Below, one piece after another: positions 1 through 7,092 of a DNA stretch of 14,563 nt; positions within the stretch are counted from its first letter, which is position 1, and every line of letters begins with the position of its first letter. A program made the translations under genes and the position numbers. Origin of the DNA: Candidatus Staskawiczbacteria bacterium RIFOXYD1_FULL_32_13 (GTDB lineage: Bacteria; Patescibacteriota; Minisyncoccia; Minisyncoccales; Staskawiczbacteraceae). Where the stretch lies: positions 22,727 through 37,289 of the forward strand of contig MHPU01000018.1 in the NCBI GenBank assembly GCA_001820485.1, written 5' to 3'. The notes under the pieces were generated by a model, which saw only the letters and a list, made by a program, of their open reading frames with translations, was not told where the DNA came from and ran no database searches.

Positions 1-249
1 TGTATAGAAAGGAAGTTTTAATTTTAATCGTTCTTTTAAGGTTATCTTAGCTAAAGAATCTTGAAAAGGGATTACCTTTACTCCAAGTTCAATAAAATTT
101 TTTTTAAGTTCTTCTGTAAAATCTTTTATATTTTGGTTTTTATTTCTAGTTGGATAAAAAGTCACAACTAAATTGCTAGCCATTTCTTTTGGTGTTAAAA
201 AAACTTCTTTATTAATATCTAAGATTTTCTTAATTGTTTCAATTTGCAT
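1..249 (-). CDS. Unrecognised protein, N-terminal 83 residues (runs off the window)
   Basis: An open frame starts at ATG 249-247 and stays open to base 1, giving 83 codons with no stop; the C-terminus lies outside the window. The visible protein begins MQIETIKKILDIN, is Lys/Ile-rich and soluble-looking, and has no signal peptide or obvious membrane segment. I do not recognise the family and see no catalytic motif. It is transcribed divergently from the phosphatidyltransferase gene at 351. The start is supported by being the first ATG of the open frame and by an exact TATAAT on the minus strand at 305-310; no Shine-Dalgarno is visible. The start codon is immediately preceded by a 14-base inverted repeat (251-264). 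It is probably a real gene, because the frame is long and uninterrupted in AT-rich DNA where stops are frequent, but its function is unknown. Confidence 0.6.
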   Translation of the reverse strand, partial: MQIETIKKILDINKEVFLTPKEMASNLVVTFYPTRNKNQNIKDFTEELKKNFIELGVKVIPFQDSLAKITLKERLKLKLPFYT

Positions 250-250
250 T

Positions 251-264
251 TGGTAATTTTACCA
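251..264. repeat. Short perfect inverted repeat before the start at 249
   Basis: TGGTAA-TT-TTACCA is a perfect 6-bp-arm inverted repeat directly abutting the start codon of the minus-strand gene. It could be an operator or an mRNA hairpin near the start, or chance in AT-rich DNA. Confidence 0.3.
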
Positions 265-304
265 TTTTAAAAAAGGCAACACAATAAAAAGTTATTCACA
301 TTTA

Positions 305-310
305 ATTATA
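305..310 (-). promoter_or_regulatory. Candidate -10 element for the gene ending at base 1
   Basis: The minus strand reads TATAAT here, an exact sigma70-type -10 hexamer, about 55 bases upstream of the ATG at 249. No good -35 hexamer is found at 16-18 bases, so this is a partial promoter call. Confidence 0.4.
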
Positions 311-316
311 GTGCAA

Positions 317-345
317 TAGACAAATAAATTTATTTATAGTAAAAT
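317..345 (+). promoter_or_regulatory. Candidate promoter giving a near-leaderless transcript of the phosphatidyltransferase
   Basis: TAGACA (317-322), a 17-base spacer, then TAAAAT (340-345) resembles a -35/-10 pair. The -10 ends only five bases before the ATG at 351, so initiation at the usual 6-7 bases would put the mRNA 5' end at or next to the start codon. No Shine-Dalgarno is present, which fits leaderless initiation. This is inference from sequence only. Confidence 0.45.
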
Positions 346-350
346 ATATT

Positions 351-1019
351 ATGCTTAAAAAAGTTTTGAATAAACTAAAGGTTTTGCTAGAAAAGCTTGA
401 TTATAGAAGAGATCAAATTCTTTTTTATTTTATAAATAAATTTTGGCCAAGATGGCTTGTGCCAAATTATTTAACTTACGCAAGACTAATTATTGGGATT
501 TTGCTTTTTGTTTTATTATTTTACTATGGCATTGAAGATAAAACTTTAATTGTTACTTTATTTATTATTGGGATTTTAACTGATCTTTTTGATGGATCTG
601 TAGCTAGATGTTTAAAAATGGAAAGTAAATTTGGAGCATTTATTGACCCTCCTATAGATAGGCTTTTAATTATTCCAATTGCAATTTATAGTTTGATTTC
701 AAGCCATCATTGGCTTTTATTGATATTAATTGTGCTTGAAGTTATTGGAGGGCTAATATCGGCATATCCTCAATCAAAAAATATTTTTATTCCACCAAAT
801 ATTTTTGCTAAAATAAAAATGGCTTTGCAATCTGTTGTTTTCGGAATGATTTTAATAACTTGGCCAAAAGAACCAAATATATTTCTAATAAATCTTTTGT
901 GGATTTCAGCTTTACTTTTAGTAATAGCTTTATTTTTTAAGGTTTTAGAAATAAGAAAAGTTTTAAATGAAAATTATTTTAAATTAAATAACTTAAAGAT
1001 CAAAAGTTTAAAAAAATAA
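351..1019 (+). CDS. CDP-alcohol phosphatidyltransferase family membrane enzyme
   Basis: The 222-residue protein carries the complete family signature DGx2ARx8Gx3Dx3D, with the additional upstream Asp: D78, D81, G82, A85, R86, G95, D99 and D103. These Asp residues bind the divalent metal and CDP-diacylglycerol. A PNYLTYARL segment at residues 38-46 matches the conserved stretch at the first membrane helix. Several hydrophobic helices follow (about 46-60, 65-79, 104-135, 155-172, 180-197). The family transfers a phosphatidyl group from a CDP-lipid to an alcohol at the cytoplasmic membrane. The acceptor (glycerol phosphate as in PgsA, serine, inositol or another alcohol) cannot be read from the motif, so no symbol is given. 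The gene ends four bases before cysS, so the two are probably cotranscribed. It starts five bases after a candidate -10 element. Confidence 0.9.
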   Translation: MLKKVLNKLKVLLEKLDYRRDQILFYFINKFWPRWLVPNYLTYARLIIGILLFVLLFYYGIEDKTLIVTLFIIGILTDLFDGSVARCLKMESKFGAFIDPPIDRLLIIPIAIYSLISSHHWLLLILIVLEVIGGLISAYPQSKNIFIPPNIFAKIKMALQSVVFGMILITWPKEPNIFLINLLWISALLLVIALFFKVLEIRKVLNENYFKLNNLKIKSLKK

Positions 1020-1023
1020 AATT

Positions 1024-2481
1024 ATGAAAAAAATTAAACATCAAATTAAAATATATAATACTTTAACTAAAAAAAAGGATTTAATTAAACCAATTAAAGC
1101 AAAAAAAATTAATTTATTTGTTTGTGGGCCAACTGTTTATGACTTTTCTCATTTGGGGCATGCAAGAGCATATATTACTTTTGATGCAATAGTAAAGTAT
1201 TTAAGATTTTCAGACTTTAAGGTTTTCTATTTACAAAATATTACCAATATTGATGACAAAATAATTCAAAGAGCAAGAGAAAAGGGCGTACCTGCTTTGG
1301 ATTTGGCACGAGCGTACGAAAAAGAATATTTAAAAGATATGAAGTTTTTAGGAGTAAATGCAGTTACAAAATATGCAAGAGCTACAAATTATATAAAAGA
1401 TATAATTTCTCAGGTACAAAGATTAGAAAAAAGGGGTTTTGCTTATAAAATTGATAATGATGGAATTTATTTTGATATTGTTAAGTTTAAAGGTTATGGC
1501 AAACTTTCTGGTAGAACCGTGAGTGGGGCACAGGATGCAACTTCAAGAATTGATTATAGCGTACAGAAAAGAAATAGAGGAGATTTTTGTTTATGGAAAT
1601 TCACGCAGATAGAGGGTGAGCCAAAATGGAAAAGTCCATGGGGGAGTGGAAGGCCTGGGTGGCACATTGAAGACACTGCAATTTCTGAAAAGTTTTTTGG
1701 AGCGCAATATGATATTCATGGAGGAGCAATTGATTTAATTTTTCCACATCATGAAGCTGAAGTAACTCAAATGGAAGCAATTTCAGGTAAAAGTCCCTTG
1801 GTAAAATATTGGATTCACGTAGGATTTTTGACTATAAATGGTCAAAAAATGTCAAAATCATTAGGAAATTTCACAACAATTTCTAATTTTTCTAAAAGAT
1901 ATTCAAAAGAACAAATAAGATTTTTAATATTAAAAAGTTTATGGTCTTCTCCTTTAGATTATTCTGAATCTGTAATGGTTGAGGTAAAAGTAGCTTTAGA
2001 AAAAATTGAAGAATTCTTGCGAAAATTACAAATCACAAATTACAAATCACAAATAAATAACAAATCACAAATTTTAAATTCAAAACGAATTAAAAAAATT
2101 CTTGAGAAAGCGAAAATAGATTTTTATAGGCAGTTAGATGATAATTTTAATACACCCAAAGCCTTTGCTGTTTTATTTGATTTTATAAAGGAAATTAATA
2201 GTCTCTTGTCATTGCAAGGAGGTTCGCTCGTAATGATGGAACGGCAAGCAAAAGAGATTTATGAATTTTTTGTGGAAATAAATAATATTTTTGGAATAAT
2301 TGATTTTTCTAAAATAAAAAAACGATCAGTTTCAGTTGATATAAAAAAACTTGTTGAGGAAAGGGAAGATGCACGAAAAAATAAGGATTGGCAAAAATCA
2401 GATGAATTAAGACAAAAAATAGCAGAATTAGGTTTTATAATTAAAGATACTTCTTCTGGGGCGGTTCTTGAAAAAAAATAA
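1024..2481 (+). CDS. cysS: Cysteinyl-tRNA synthetase
   Basis: This 485-residue class I synthetase charges tRNA-Cys with cysteine. Visible hallmarks are FVCGPTVYD with zinc-ligand Cys34, the HIGH-type motif HLGH at 43-46, PGWHIEDTAI at 211-220, PHHEAE at 241-246 and KMSKS at 275-279, followed by a helical anticodon-side domain. Against the E. coli enzyme (zinc ligands Cys28, Cys209, His234, Glu238) the first, third and fourth ligands are kept (Cys34, His242, Glu246). The second is Asp217 instead of Cys. Two variable linkers of the helical region contain repeat-like DNA: 2025-2081, encoding a Gln/Asn/Lys-rich run, and 2208-2249. The gene follows the phosphatidyltransferase by four bases and ends two bases from the stop of the convergent surface gene. 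The frame is intact and the length is normal, so the enzyme is probably active. Confidence 0.97.
   Translation: MKKIKHQIKIYNTLTKKKDLIKPIKAKKINLFVCGPTVYDFSHLGHARAYITFDAIVKYLRFSDFKVFYLQNITNIDDKIIQRAREKGVPALDLARAYEKEYLKDMKFLGVNAVTKYARATNYIKDIISQVQRLEKRGFAYKIDNDGIYFDIVKFKGYGKLSGRTVSGAQDATSRIDYSVQKRNRGDFCLWKFTQIEGEPKWKSPWGSGRPGWHIEDTAISEKFFGAQYDIHGGAIDLIFPHHEAEVTQMEAISGKSPLVKYWIHVGFLTINGQKMSKSLGNFTTISNFSKRYSKEQIRFLILKSLWSSPLDYSESVMVEVKVALEKIEEFLRKLQITNYKSQINNKSQILNSKRIKKILEKAKIDFYRQLDDNFNTPKAFAVLFDFIKEINSLLSLQGGSLVMMERQAKEIYEFFVEINNIFGIIDFSKIKKRSVSVDIKKLVEEREDARKNKDWQKSDELRQKIAELGFIIKDTSSGAVLEKK
2025..2081 (+). repeat. In-frame tandem repeat of an ACAAATCACAAATT-type unit inside cysS
   Basis: Successive copies of a short unit (TTACAAATCACAAA, then a repeat, then ACAAATCACAAAT) lie in frame in cysS and encode a Gln/Ile/Thr/Asn/Lys-rich stretch (about residues 335-353). 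Base use is simple and unlike the surrounding coding DNA. From general knowledge, ACAAATTACAAATCACAAAT-type repeats occur dispersed in several bacterial genomes; that this is such an insertion is inference. Confidence 0.65.
2208..2249 (+). repeat. Possible REP-like insertion inside cysS
   Basis: The stretch begins GTCATTGCAAGGAG and ends near GGCAAG, resembling the ends of the palindromic element after dnaB at 10468 (GTCATTGCGAGGAG to GGCAATC). It is richer in G+C than its surroundings and encodes the linker SLQGGSLVMMERQA in the C-terminal helical domain. The resemblance is partial. Confidence 0.35.
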
Positions 2482-2483
2482 TT

Positions 2484-4166
2484 CTAATTGTCTAAAAGAT
2501 TGTTCTTTATAAAGAGAATTTTTTTATTTTTTTGATTGCGTATAAATTTATAAGCTATAATAATTGCAATTATAGATAATAGTAAAGTTATTAAAGTTGG
2601 TAAAACCATTTTTCGTATTGGTAGAAACACAAGCCATGAAGAATATTGTAACTTGTTGTCATCTCTTATTTGATTTGTTAGATTGACATCTGCTTTATAT
2701 ATTCCAAAAAGATTTTCATTGTTCCATTGAAACTTAAAGTCACGCGTTGATCCTGGGTATAAGTCTAACTGACCTGCATCAAACTGGCTTGTTTTTTTGC
2801 TAAAAATATCAGTTAAAATTATATTACCTGTTGAAGAAAAATTTGAATTGCTTAAGTTGTTCATTTTAAAACTTAAAATTGCAGGTTCTGTAAATTGAAT
2901 TTTCGGCATTGAAAATCCTTTAATTGTAGCTCCTGTTGTGATGCCTTGATTTATTGTATTCATATCAATAAGCGTTCCAAAACTTTCTCCGATCGGTGCA
3001 TCATTATTATATAATTGAAAAATTATTGCTCCGTTATATCCTCCTCCTGGCATATTTTTGTCAGCTATAGCTATAAATTCTATTTTTTGAGCATCATAAG
3101 GTTTTATTTGCATTGATATGTATTGAGGAATTAGCCACTTTACAGCTGAATTAAACTCGGCATAATAAAAATCAATCTTGCCTTCTTCGTTTATAACTTT
3201 GTAATCTTTTACAGAAACTTTTAAAGTTACTAACTTGTCACTTTTATTTACAACTAACAATGATTTTAATATTTTTTCGTTGGAATTTAAGTTTATATTT
3301 ATTTTAGATGGCTCTACTGATACTAAAGGTATTTCATTTGCATGAATATTTTGATAAGATGCTAAACTTAAAAAAATTAATGCTGAAATTATAATATTTT
3401 TTTGTTTTTTTGATTTATTTTTTTTAGTAAATACATATATTCCAGCTAAAATTATGAGAAGTAAAGGTATGGCCCATTTTAAAATATCAAAATAATTCAT
3501 GCTTTTTTTTGAATTTGATGAAAGATTTTCAATAATTGGTATAGTTGCAGATAAAATACTGGCTGTTTCGTTTTGTGGCTGAATAACTGGGGTCTCTAAT
3601 TTTTGAGGTGTGGTAATATTTTTTACTGGCTCGTTGTTTTCTATAATATGAGTTTTTTGTGGAGGTGGTGGAGGGGGCGATGGATTCACTAAAGTAAAAT
3701 TAGTTTTTAAGGATTGACCCGATAAAATAACTTCACCAGATGATAAAATTTCAGATTCTGGATTTAATGTTATTGTGGCTTCTCCATTTTTTTTAACAAG
3801 AAATGAAGCTGTTCCAAATATAGAATTTGCATTAGAACCGCCGGGAATCCCTGCTGAATGCAACATTATTCCGGTTGAGTTATCAAATGTATTATCTGGA
3901 GATTGGACAGAATATTGTTCTCCAAATTTAAAGTTTTGTAATTCAAGCAAGTCTGAAGGAAATTTTAAATTGGTAAAAATTGTATCATAATTATTTCCGT
4001 TTGGATTTACCGAAATAGTTAAGTTGATTTTTTCTCCGACTTTATATTCGCCTTGTGTTGGAAAAATATTAAAATTAGCCTTTTGTTCAGCTTGAGTATT
4101 GCTAAAGCTAGAAGCAAAAGCAATAATCAATAGTGTGAATAAAAATTTTAGTGGTATTTTTTTCAT
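2484..4166 (-). CDS. Membrane-anchored cohesin-like protein fused to a DUF916-like extracellular domain
   Basis: This 560-residue protein has a signal peptide (1-26, cleavage after TQA). A cohesin-like beta domain follows at about 30-160: it opens FNIFPTQGEYKVGEKINLTI, has the characteristic LKFPSDLLEL strand and ends near LKTNFTLV. Next come a proline tract (164-169) and a linker. Residues 230-247 form a membrane helix, then a basic stretch (KKNKSKKQK) and a second hydrophobic segment (257-270) that looks exactly like a signal peptide, ending NIHANE. The second extracellular domain (about 278-515) opens VSVEPSKININL and resembles DUF916/WxL-interacting or chaperone-like Ig folds. A final membrane helix (521-540) and basic tail follow. 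It is the last gene of the surface cluster, 15 bases after its dockerin neighbour, with no Shine-Dalgarno. Role inferred: cell-surface anchor for the dockerin protein. The cohesin assignment is by pattern only. Confidence 0.75.
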   Translation of the reverse strand: MKKIPLKFLFTLLIIAFASSFSNTQAEQKANFNIFPTQGEYKVGEKINLTISVNPNGNNYDTIFTNLKFPSDLLELQNFKFGEQYSVQSPDNTFDNSTGIMLHSAGIPGGSNANSIFGTASFLVKKNGEATITLNPESEILSSGEVILSGQSLKTNFTLVNPSPPPPPPQKTHIIENNEPVKNITTPQKLETPVIQPQNETASILSATIPIIENLSSNSKKSMNYFDILKWAIPLLLIILAGIYVFTKKNKSKKQKNIIISALIFLSLASYQNIHANEIPLVSVEPSKININLNSNEKILKSLLVVNKSDKLVTLKVSVKDYKVINEEGKIDFYYAEFNSAVKWLIPQYISMQIKPYDAQKIEFIAIADKNMPGGGYNGAIIFQLYNNDAPIGESFGTLIDMNTINQGITTGATIKGFSMPKIQFTEPAILSFKMNNLSNSNFSSTGNIILTDIFSKKTSQFDAGQLDLYPGSTRDFKFQWNNENLFGIYKADVNLTNQIRDDNKLQYSSWLVFLPIRKMVLPTLITLLLSIIAIIIAYKFIRNQKNKKILFIKNNLLDN

Positions 4167-4170
4167 ATGT

Positions 4171-4186
4171 TTTAATTTAAATTAAA
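4171..4186. repeat. AT-only palindrome at the junction of two surface genes
   Basis: TTTAATTTAAATTAAA is a perfect 16-base palindrome. It spans the stop codon of the dockerin gene and lies just before the start of the cohesin-like gene. It may be chance in AT-rich DNA; it replaces any recognisable ribosome-binding site. Confidence 0.3.
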
Positions 4187-6983
4187 TATTATTTTTTATA
4201 TTTGATGCAATTGAATTTTTTGTCCAATCTGACATTACAATTGAAAAGTCTTTAAAATCTATTTTTTTATCATCATTGGTATCTGCTCTTTGATCTTTAA
4301 ATTTATTTCCCCAGTTGGCCAATAATATTGAGAAATCTTTAATGTCAACTTTGCCGTCATTATTTATATCACCTCGAAGTGTTTTTTTTATACTAGAGGA
4401 AATAGGCACAATTGAACCTCCTCCACCACCACTACTTCCTCCACTACTTCCTCCACTACTTCCGCCAGAATTATTTGAATTGCAGGTATTTGTAGTTAAA
4501 GTAGTTGCAATAGAATTTGTTTCAACTCCGTCTCCATTTCTATATTTTACCGAATATGAATAGATTTTTCCACAATCAAGTCCTGTGTCTTCCCATACAT
4601 TAGAATTAATCCATCCTGAATTATGATCAGCTATTTCATTTGTTCTGTAAAAATAATATCCTGATTGGCTTTGATTATCATTGTTTAATTTATCTATTGT
4701 TAGCAAAGCTTTGCCTGATGCAAATATTGCGCTTAAATTACTTGGAGGTGGAGCTAATGTAAATTTTGACAGATTATCTGAAAATTCCGATTCGCCTCCA
4801 AAAGAATCTCTTACTTTTACAGCATATTCATACTTTGTATTTGGCAATAAATTTTCATTAATAAATATATTGCTTGTTTGCCAGTCTGAAGACGAATTTG
4901 CACCATCATTTCCAGAAATTTCCTTGAACCAATAAGGGGTTGCGTTAAATCCCAAGGCTGGATCTGCATTTTCGGCTGATATTGTTAATTTTGATTGCGA
5001 ATCAGCTGTAATTGAAAGCAAATCAATACTATCCAATGACAAGTCAAACGCATTAGGGTTACTAAATACTAAATCTCCGTTCCAATCTCCAAAAACATTT
5101 ACAACAACAACTGTCCAGTTTCCTGCAGTTATATTTACATCAGCAAAATTAACTAAGTTTACAGCACTTTTAATATCGCCTGTATTTATTGTTCCATTTC
5201 CTGTATTGTAATTTGCTTCGTTTTCTCCGCTTATAGCTTCAACATTTATATTGTTTAAAATATTAGCATTATTTTCGTTTAAAATATCTGTGGTATTATT
5301 TACGTTTACTCCCGCAGAATTGTTTGAATCAGCTCCGGTTGATTTATTATTTATTTTTATGCCACTATTTTGCGGGACAAAAATGGACGTATTTGAATTG
5401 TTTTGGACTTCTGCACCATTTGGCAATCCTAAAACTTTTCCATTCCAATTTCCGAATTTATTTACAACAACAACCCACCACGAATCTCCTGTAATATTTA
5501 AATTGGCTACATTTATTGTGTTAGTTTCGGCTTTTGCTTGACCCAAGTTTGCAGTGCCAAAGCCCGTGTTATTTGATGCAATGTTGCTTCCCGTGTTAGT
5601 TTTTAGCGATATATTGTTTGTGATAACAGCATCATTTTGATTGTCTACATCTACTGTTGTATTGGTATTTGAATTAGTTTGATTGTCAGAACCAGATCCT
5701 GTATCTGTGTTTTCGGTCTGAATAGAATAAGGACTTATATTCAAATTTGAATTTGACATTTGTGGCATTAAAATACTACCATCCCAGTTTCCAAAAACAT
5801 TAAGATTTTTTAAGACAAAATTTGAAGCTGTAATATTAGCGTTAAGAAAATTTAAAACATTTAAGGCGGATTTTACATCTCCTGTGTCAATTGAACCTAC
5901 GCCAATATTATAATTGGCCTTATTTTTTCCGCTTATCACTTTTGTATTTATTTCATTTTTTATTTTTCCATTATTTTGGCTTGTTACTGTGGTTTCATTA
6001 TTTATATCAACAATTGCCGAATTATCAGATCCTGGTCCGGTGCTTTTGTTTGAAGCTTGTAATAAAACATCTGAAATTTGCGAAGTATTGTAAATGTGTC
6101 TTAAATCAATGTTTCCTGCATAATTATTATAAATATTTTGCCAGTCTGCATAAAAATTATCTCCTCCTAAAATATTTGCATTGGCAAATGAAACAAAATT
6201 AAGACCCAATTCCGCGTCTTCTGATGTTATTATTCCATGACCTGTGTTGTAGCTGGCATCATTTTCTCCAGTAAAAACTTGAGCATCTAAAACATTAACT
6301 GTGTCAGAATCATTGACATTTTTAATTGTCAGTTGATTATTTATATTTACAATAGCTTCGTTATTAGAGTCAGATCCAGTATTTTCGTTTCCAGTTTGAC
6401 TATAGGGAATTGATGATTCTTGTACTTGTATAAAATTTTCATTGATAATATTTATTAATTCTCCTTGTCCTGAAGCTTTTTGAGTGGTTATAATTCCAGA
6501 ACCTGTATTGTATTGTGATTTATTATGCCCTGTGTCAGCTGATAAAAAGGAATAGTTTTTTATTGTACTATTGTTGTCGTTTGATACATCTGTTTCTGTG
6601 TTTGTGTTAGTTTCACTAGTATTATTTGAATCAGCCCCTGTATCTGAATTATTGGCACTTGGATCATCTTGTAGCGTTGTTGTTTCTGTTGTTTCCGGGG
6701 TTGTAGTTAATTCTGCATCTGTTGCGTTTGATTCTACAATAATTGGAGTTACAACCTCCTCTTCTGTTGGAGTTACAACTTCCTCTTCTGTTGGAGTTAC
6801 AACCTCCTCTTCTGTTGGAGTTACAACCTCCTCTATTATTATAGGTTCTTCACTAATTATTTCTGCATATACAAAAAAACTTCCATATGGTATTAAAGAA
6901 TATAAAATAAAAACCATAACAAATAGAGATCGAAACAATTTTTCTGTTAAAACTTTTATTAGCTTCTTATTTAATTTCATCAT
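4182..6983 (-). CDS. Large secreted repeat protein with fibronectin-III-like domains and C-terminal type I dockerin
   Basis: This 933-residue protein has a signal peptide at about 1-40 (basic start, hydrophobic 19-38, cleavage after VYA). Residues 52-80 are an acidic run of TPTEEEVV octapeptides, and 90-115 are Thr-rich. Five related repeats follow (starts near 115, 202, 315, 428 and 549). Each opens TG-x-[DG]-S-[DN]-N, passes through Asn-rich strands and NTGxG, and mostly ends with a VFGxWxG-type strand. Two fibronectin-III-like domains lie at about 657-742 and 746-833, with Cys804/Cys834 a possible disulfide. A GGSS linker (839-857) leads to a dockerin (868-920) with two calcium loops: D872/N874/D876/D883 and D901/N903/D905/D912. 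There is no membrane anchor, so tethering through the dockerin to the cohesin-like protein encoded next is the natural inference. No Shine-Dalgarno is seen; ATG 6983 or 6980 could start it. Confidence 0.85.
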   Translation of the reverse strand: MMKLNKKLIKVLTEKLFRSLFVMVFILYSLIPYGSFFVYAEIISEEPIIIEEVVTPTEEEVVTPTEEEVVTPTEEEVVTPIIVESNATDAELTTTPETTETTTLQDDPSANNSDTGADSNNTSETNTNTETDVSNDNNSTIKNYSFLSADTGHNKSQYNTGSGIITTQKASGQGELINIINENFIQVQESSIPYSQTGNENTGSDSNNEAIVNINNQLTIKNVNDSDTVNVLDAQVFTGENDASYNTGHGIITSEDAELGLNFVSFANANILGGDNFYADWQNIYNNYAGNIDLRHIYNTSQISDVLLQASNKSTGPGSDNSAIVDINNETTVTSQNNGKIKNEINTKVISGKNKANYNIGVGSIDTGDVKSALNVLNFLNANITASNFVLKNLNVFGNWDGSILMPQMSNSNLNISPYSIQTENTDTGSGSDNQTNSNTNTTVDVDNQNDAVITNNISLKTNTGSNIASNNTGFGTANLGQAKAETNTINVANLNITGDSWWVVVVNKFGNWNGKVLGLPNGAEVQNNSNTSIFVPQNSGIKINNKSTGADSNNSAGVNVNNTTDILNENNANILNNINVEAISGENEANYNTGNGTINTGDIKSAVNLVNFADVNITAGNWTVVVVNVFGDWNGDLVFSNPNAFDLSLDSIDLLSITADSQSKLTISAENADPALGFNATPYWFKEISGNDGANSSSDWQTSNIFINENLLPNTKYEYAVKVRDSFGGESEFSDNLSKFTLAPPPSNLSAIFASGKALLTIDKLNNDNQSQSGYYFYRTNEIADHNSGWINSNVWEDTGLDCGKIYSYSVKYRNGDGVETNSIATTLTTNTCNSNNSGGSSGGSSGGSSGGGGGSIVPISSSIKKTLRGDINNDGKVDIKDFSILLANWGNKFKDQRADTNDDKKIDFKDFSIVMSDWTKNSIASNIKNNI
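4224..4382 (-). other. Type I dockerin domain coding segment
   Basis: Encodes residues 868-920. Two 12-residue EF-hand-like loops (DINNDGKVDIKD and DTNDDKKIDFKD) are each followed by the hydrophobic helix start FSI, the duplicated F-hand pattern of dockerins. All acidic or Asn positions 1, 3, 5 and 12 of both loops are present, so calcium binding looks intact. Confidence 0.9.
4431..4463 (-). repeat. 12-bp tandem repeats encoding a GGSS linker
   Basis: About three copies of a 12-base unit (CTACTTCCTCCA on the plus strand) encode the flexible Gly-Ser linker between the second fibronectin-like domain and the dockerin. Confidence 0.75.
5064..6641 (-). repeat. Five protein-level repeats of about 87-121 residues
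   Basis: Units begin at protein residues 115, 202, 315, 428 and 549 (genomic 6641, 6380, 6041, 5702 and 5339). Shared landmarks are TG[AS]DSNN-like opening, an N[ITV]NN strand, [TS]G.N.A..NTG.G and a TG[DQ].K turn. Units 3-5 carry a longer tail with VVVVN.FG.W.G. DNA identity is low, so these are old duplications. Confidence 0.8.
6745..6834 (-). repeat. 24-bp tandem repeats encoding TPTEEEVV
   Basis: Three full 24-base copies (6745-6768, 6769-6792, 6793-6816) and a partial fourth (6817-6834) are almost identical at the DNA level; copy two has one C-to-T change. They encode an acidic octapeptide just after the signal peptide. Near-identity suggests recent slippage and likely length variation between strains. 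Confidence 0.9.
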
Positions 6984-7050
6984 ATCATTTTAGAAACATT
7001 TTTATGGCTCTTATTTGAACCAATCAAAATCTTTCTTGTTAAAAATTAAT

Positions 7051-7092
7051 TTCGTCGTAGCAGGAATTTAAATAAATTCCTGCTGCGACGAA
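7051..7092. terminator. Long hairpin between the two repeat-protein genes
   Basis: A 20-base arm (7051-7070) and its complement (7073-7092) match at 19 of 20 positions around a two-base centre. The odd pair is a G-U wobble in plus-strand RNA. It lies downstream of the repeat-protein stop at 7127. The minus strand continues ATTAATTTTT, a modest U-rich tail. It probably acts as a strong (possibly partial) terminator or mRNA 3' stabiliser for the first surface gene. Confidence 0.65.

Noticed and set aside
4182..6983. WxL-type cell-wall protein, given the DUF916-like neighbour
   Set aside because: No WxL motif pair typical of that domain is present; the C-terminus is a clear dockerin.
6571..6993. 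A plus-strand frame with repeated VGVTTSSS units
   Set aside because: Antisense reading of the TPTEEEVV octapeptide repeats; no independent support.
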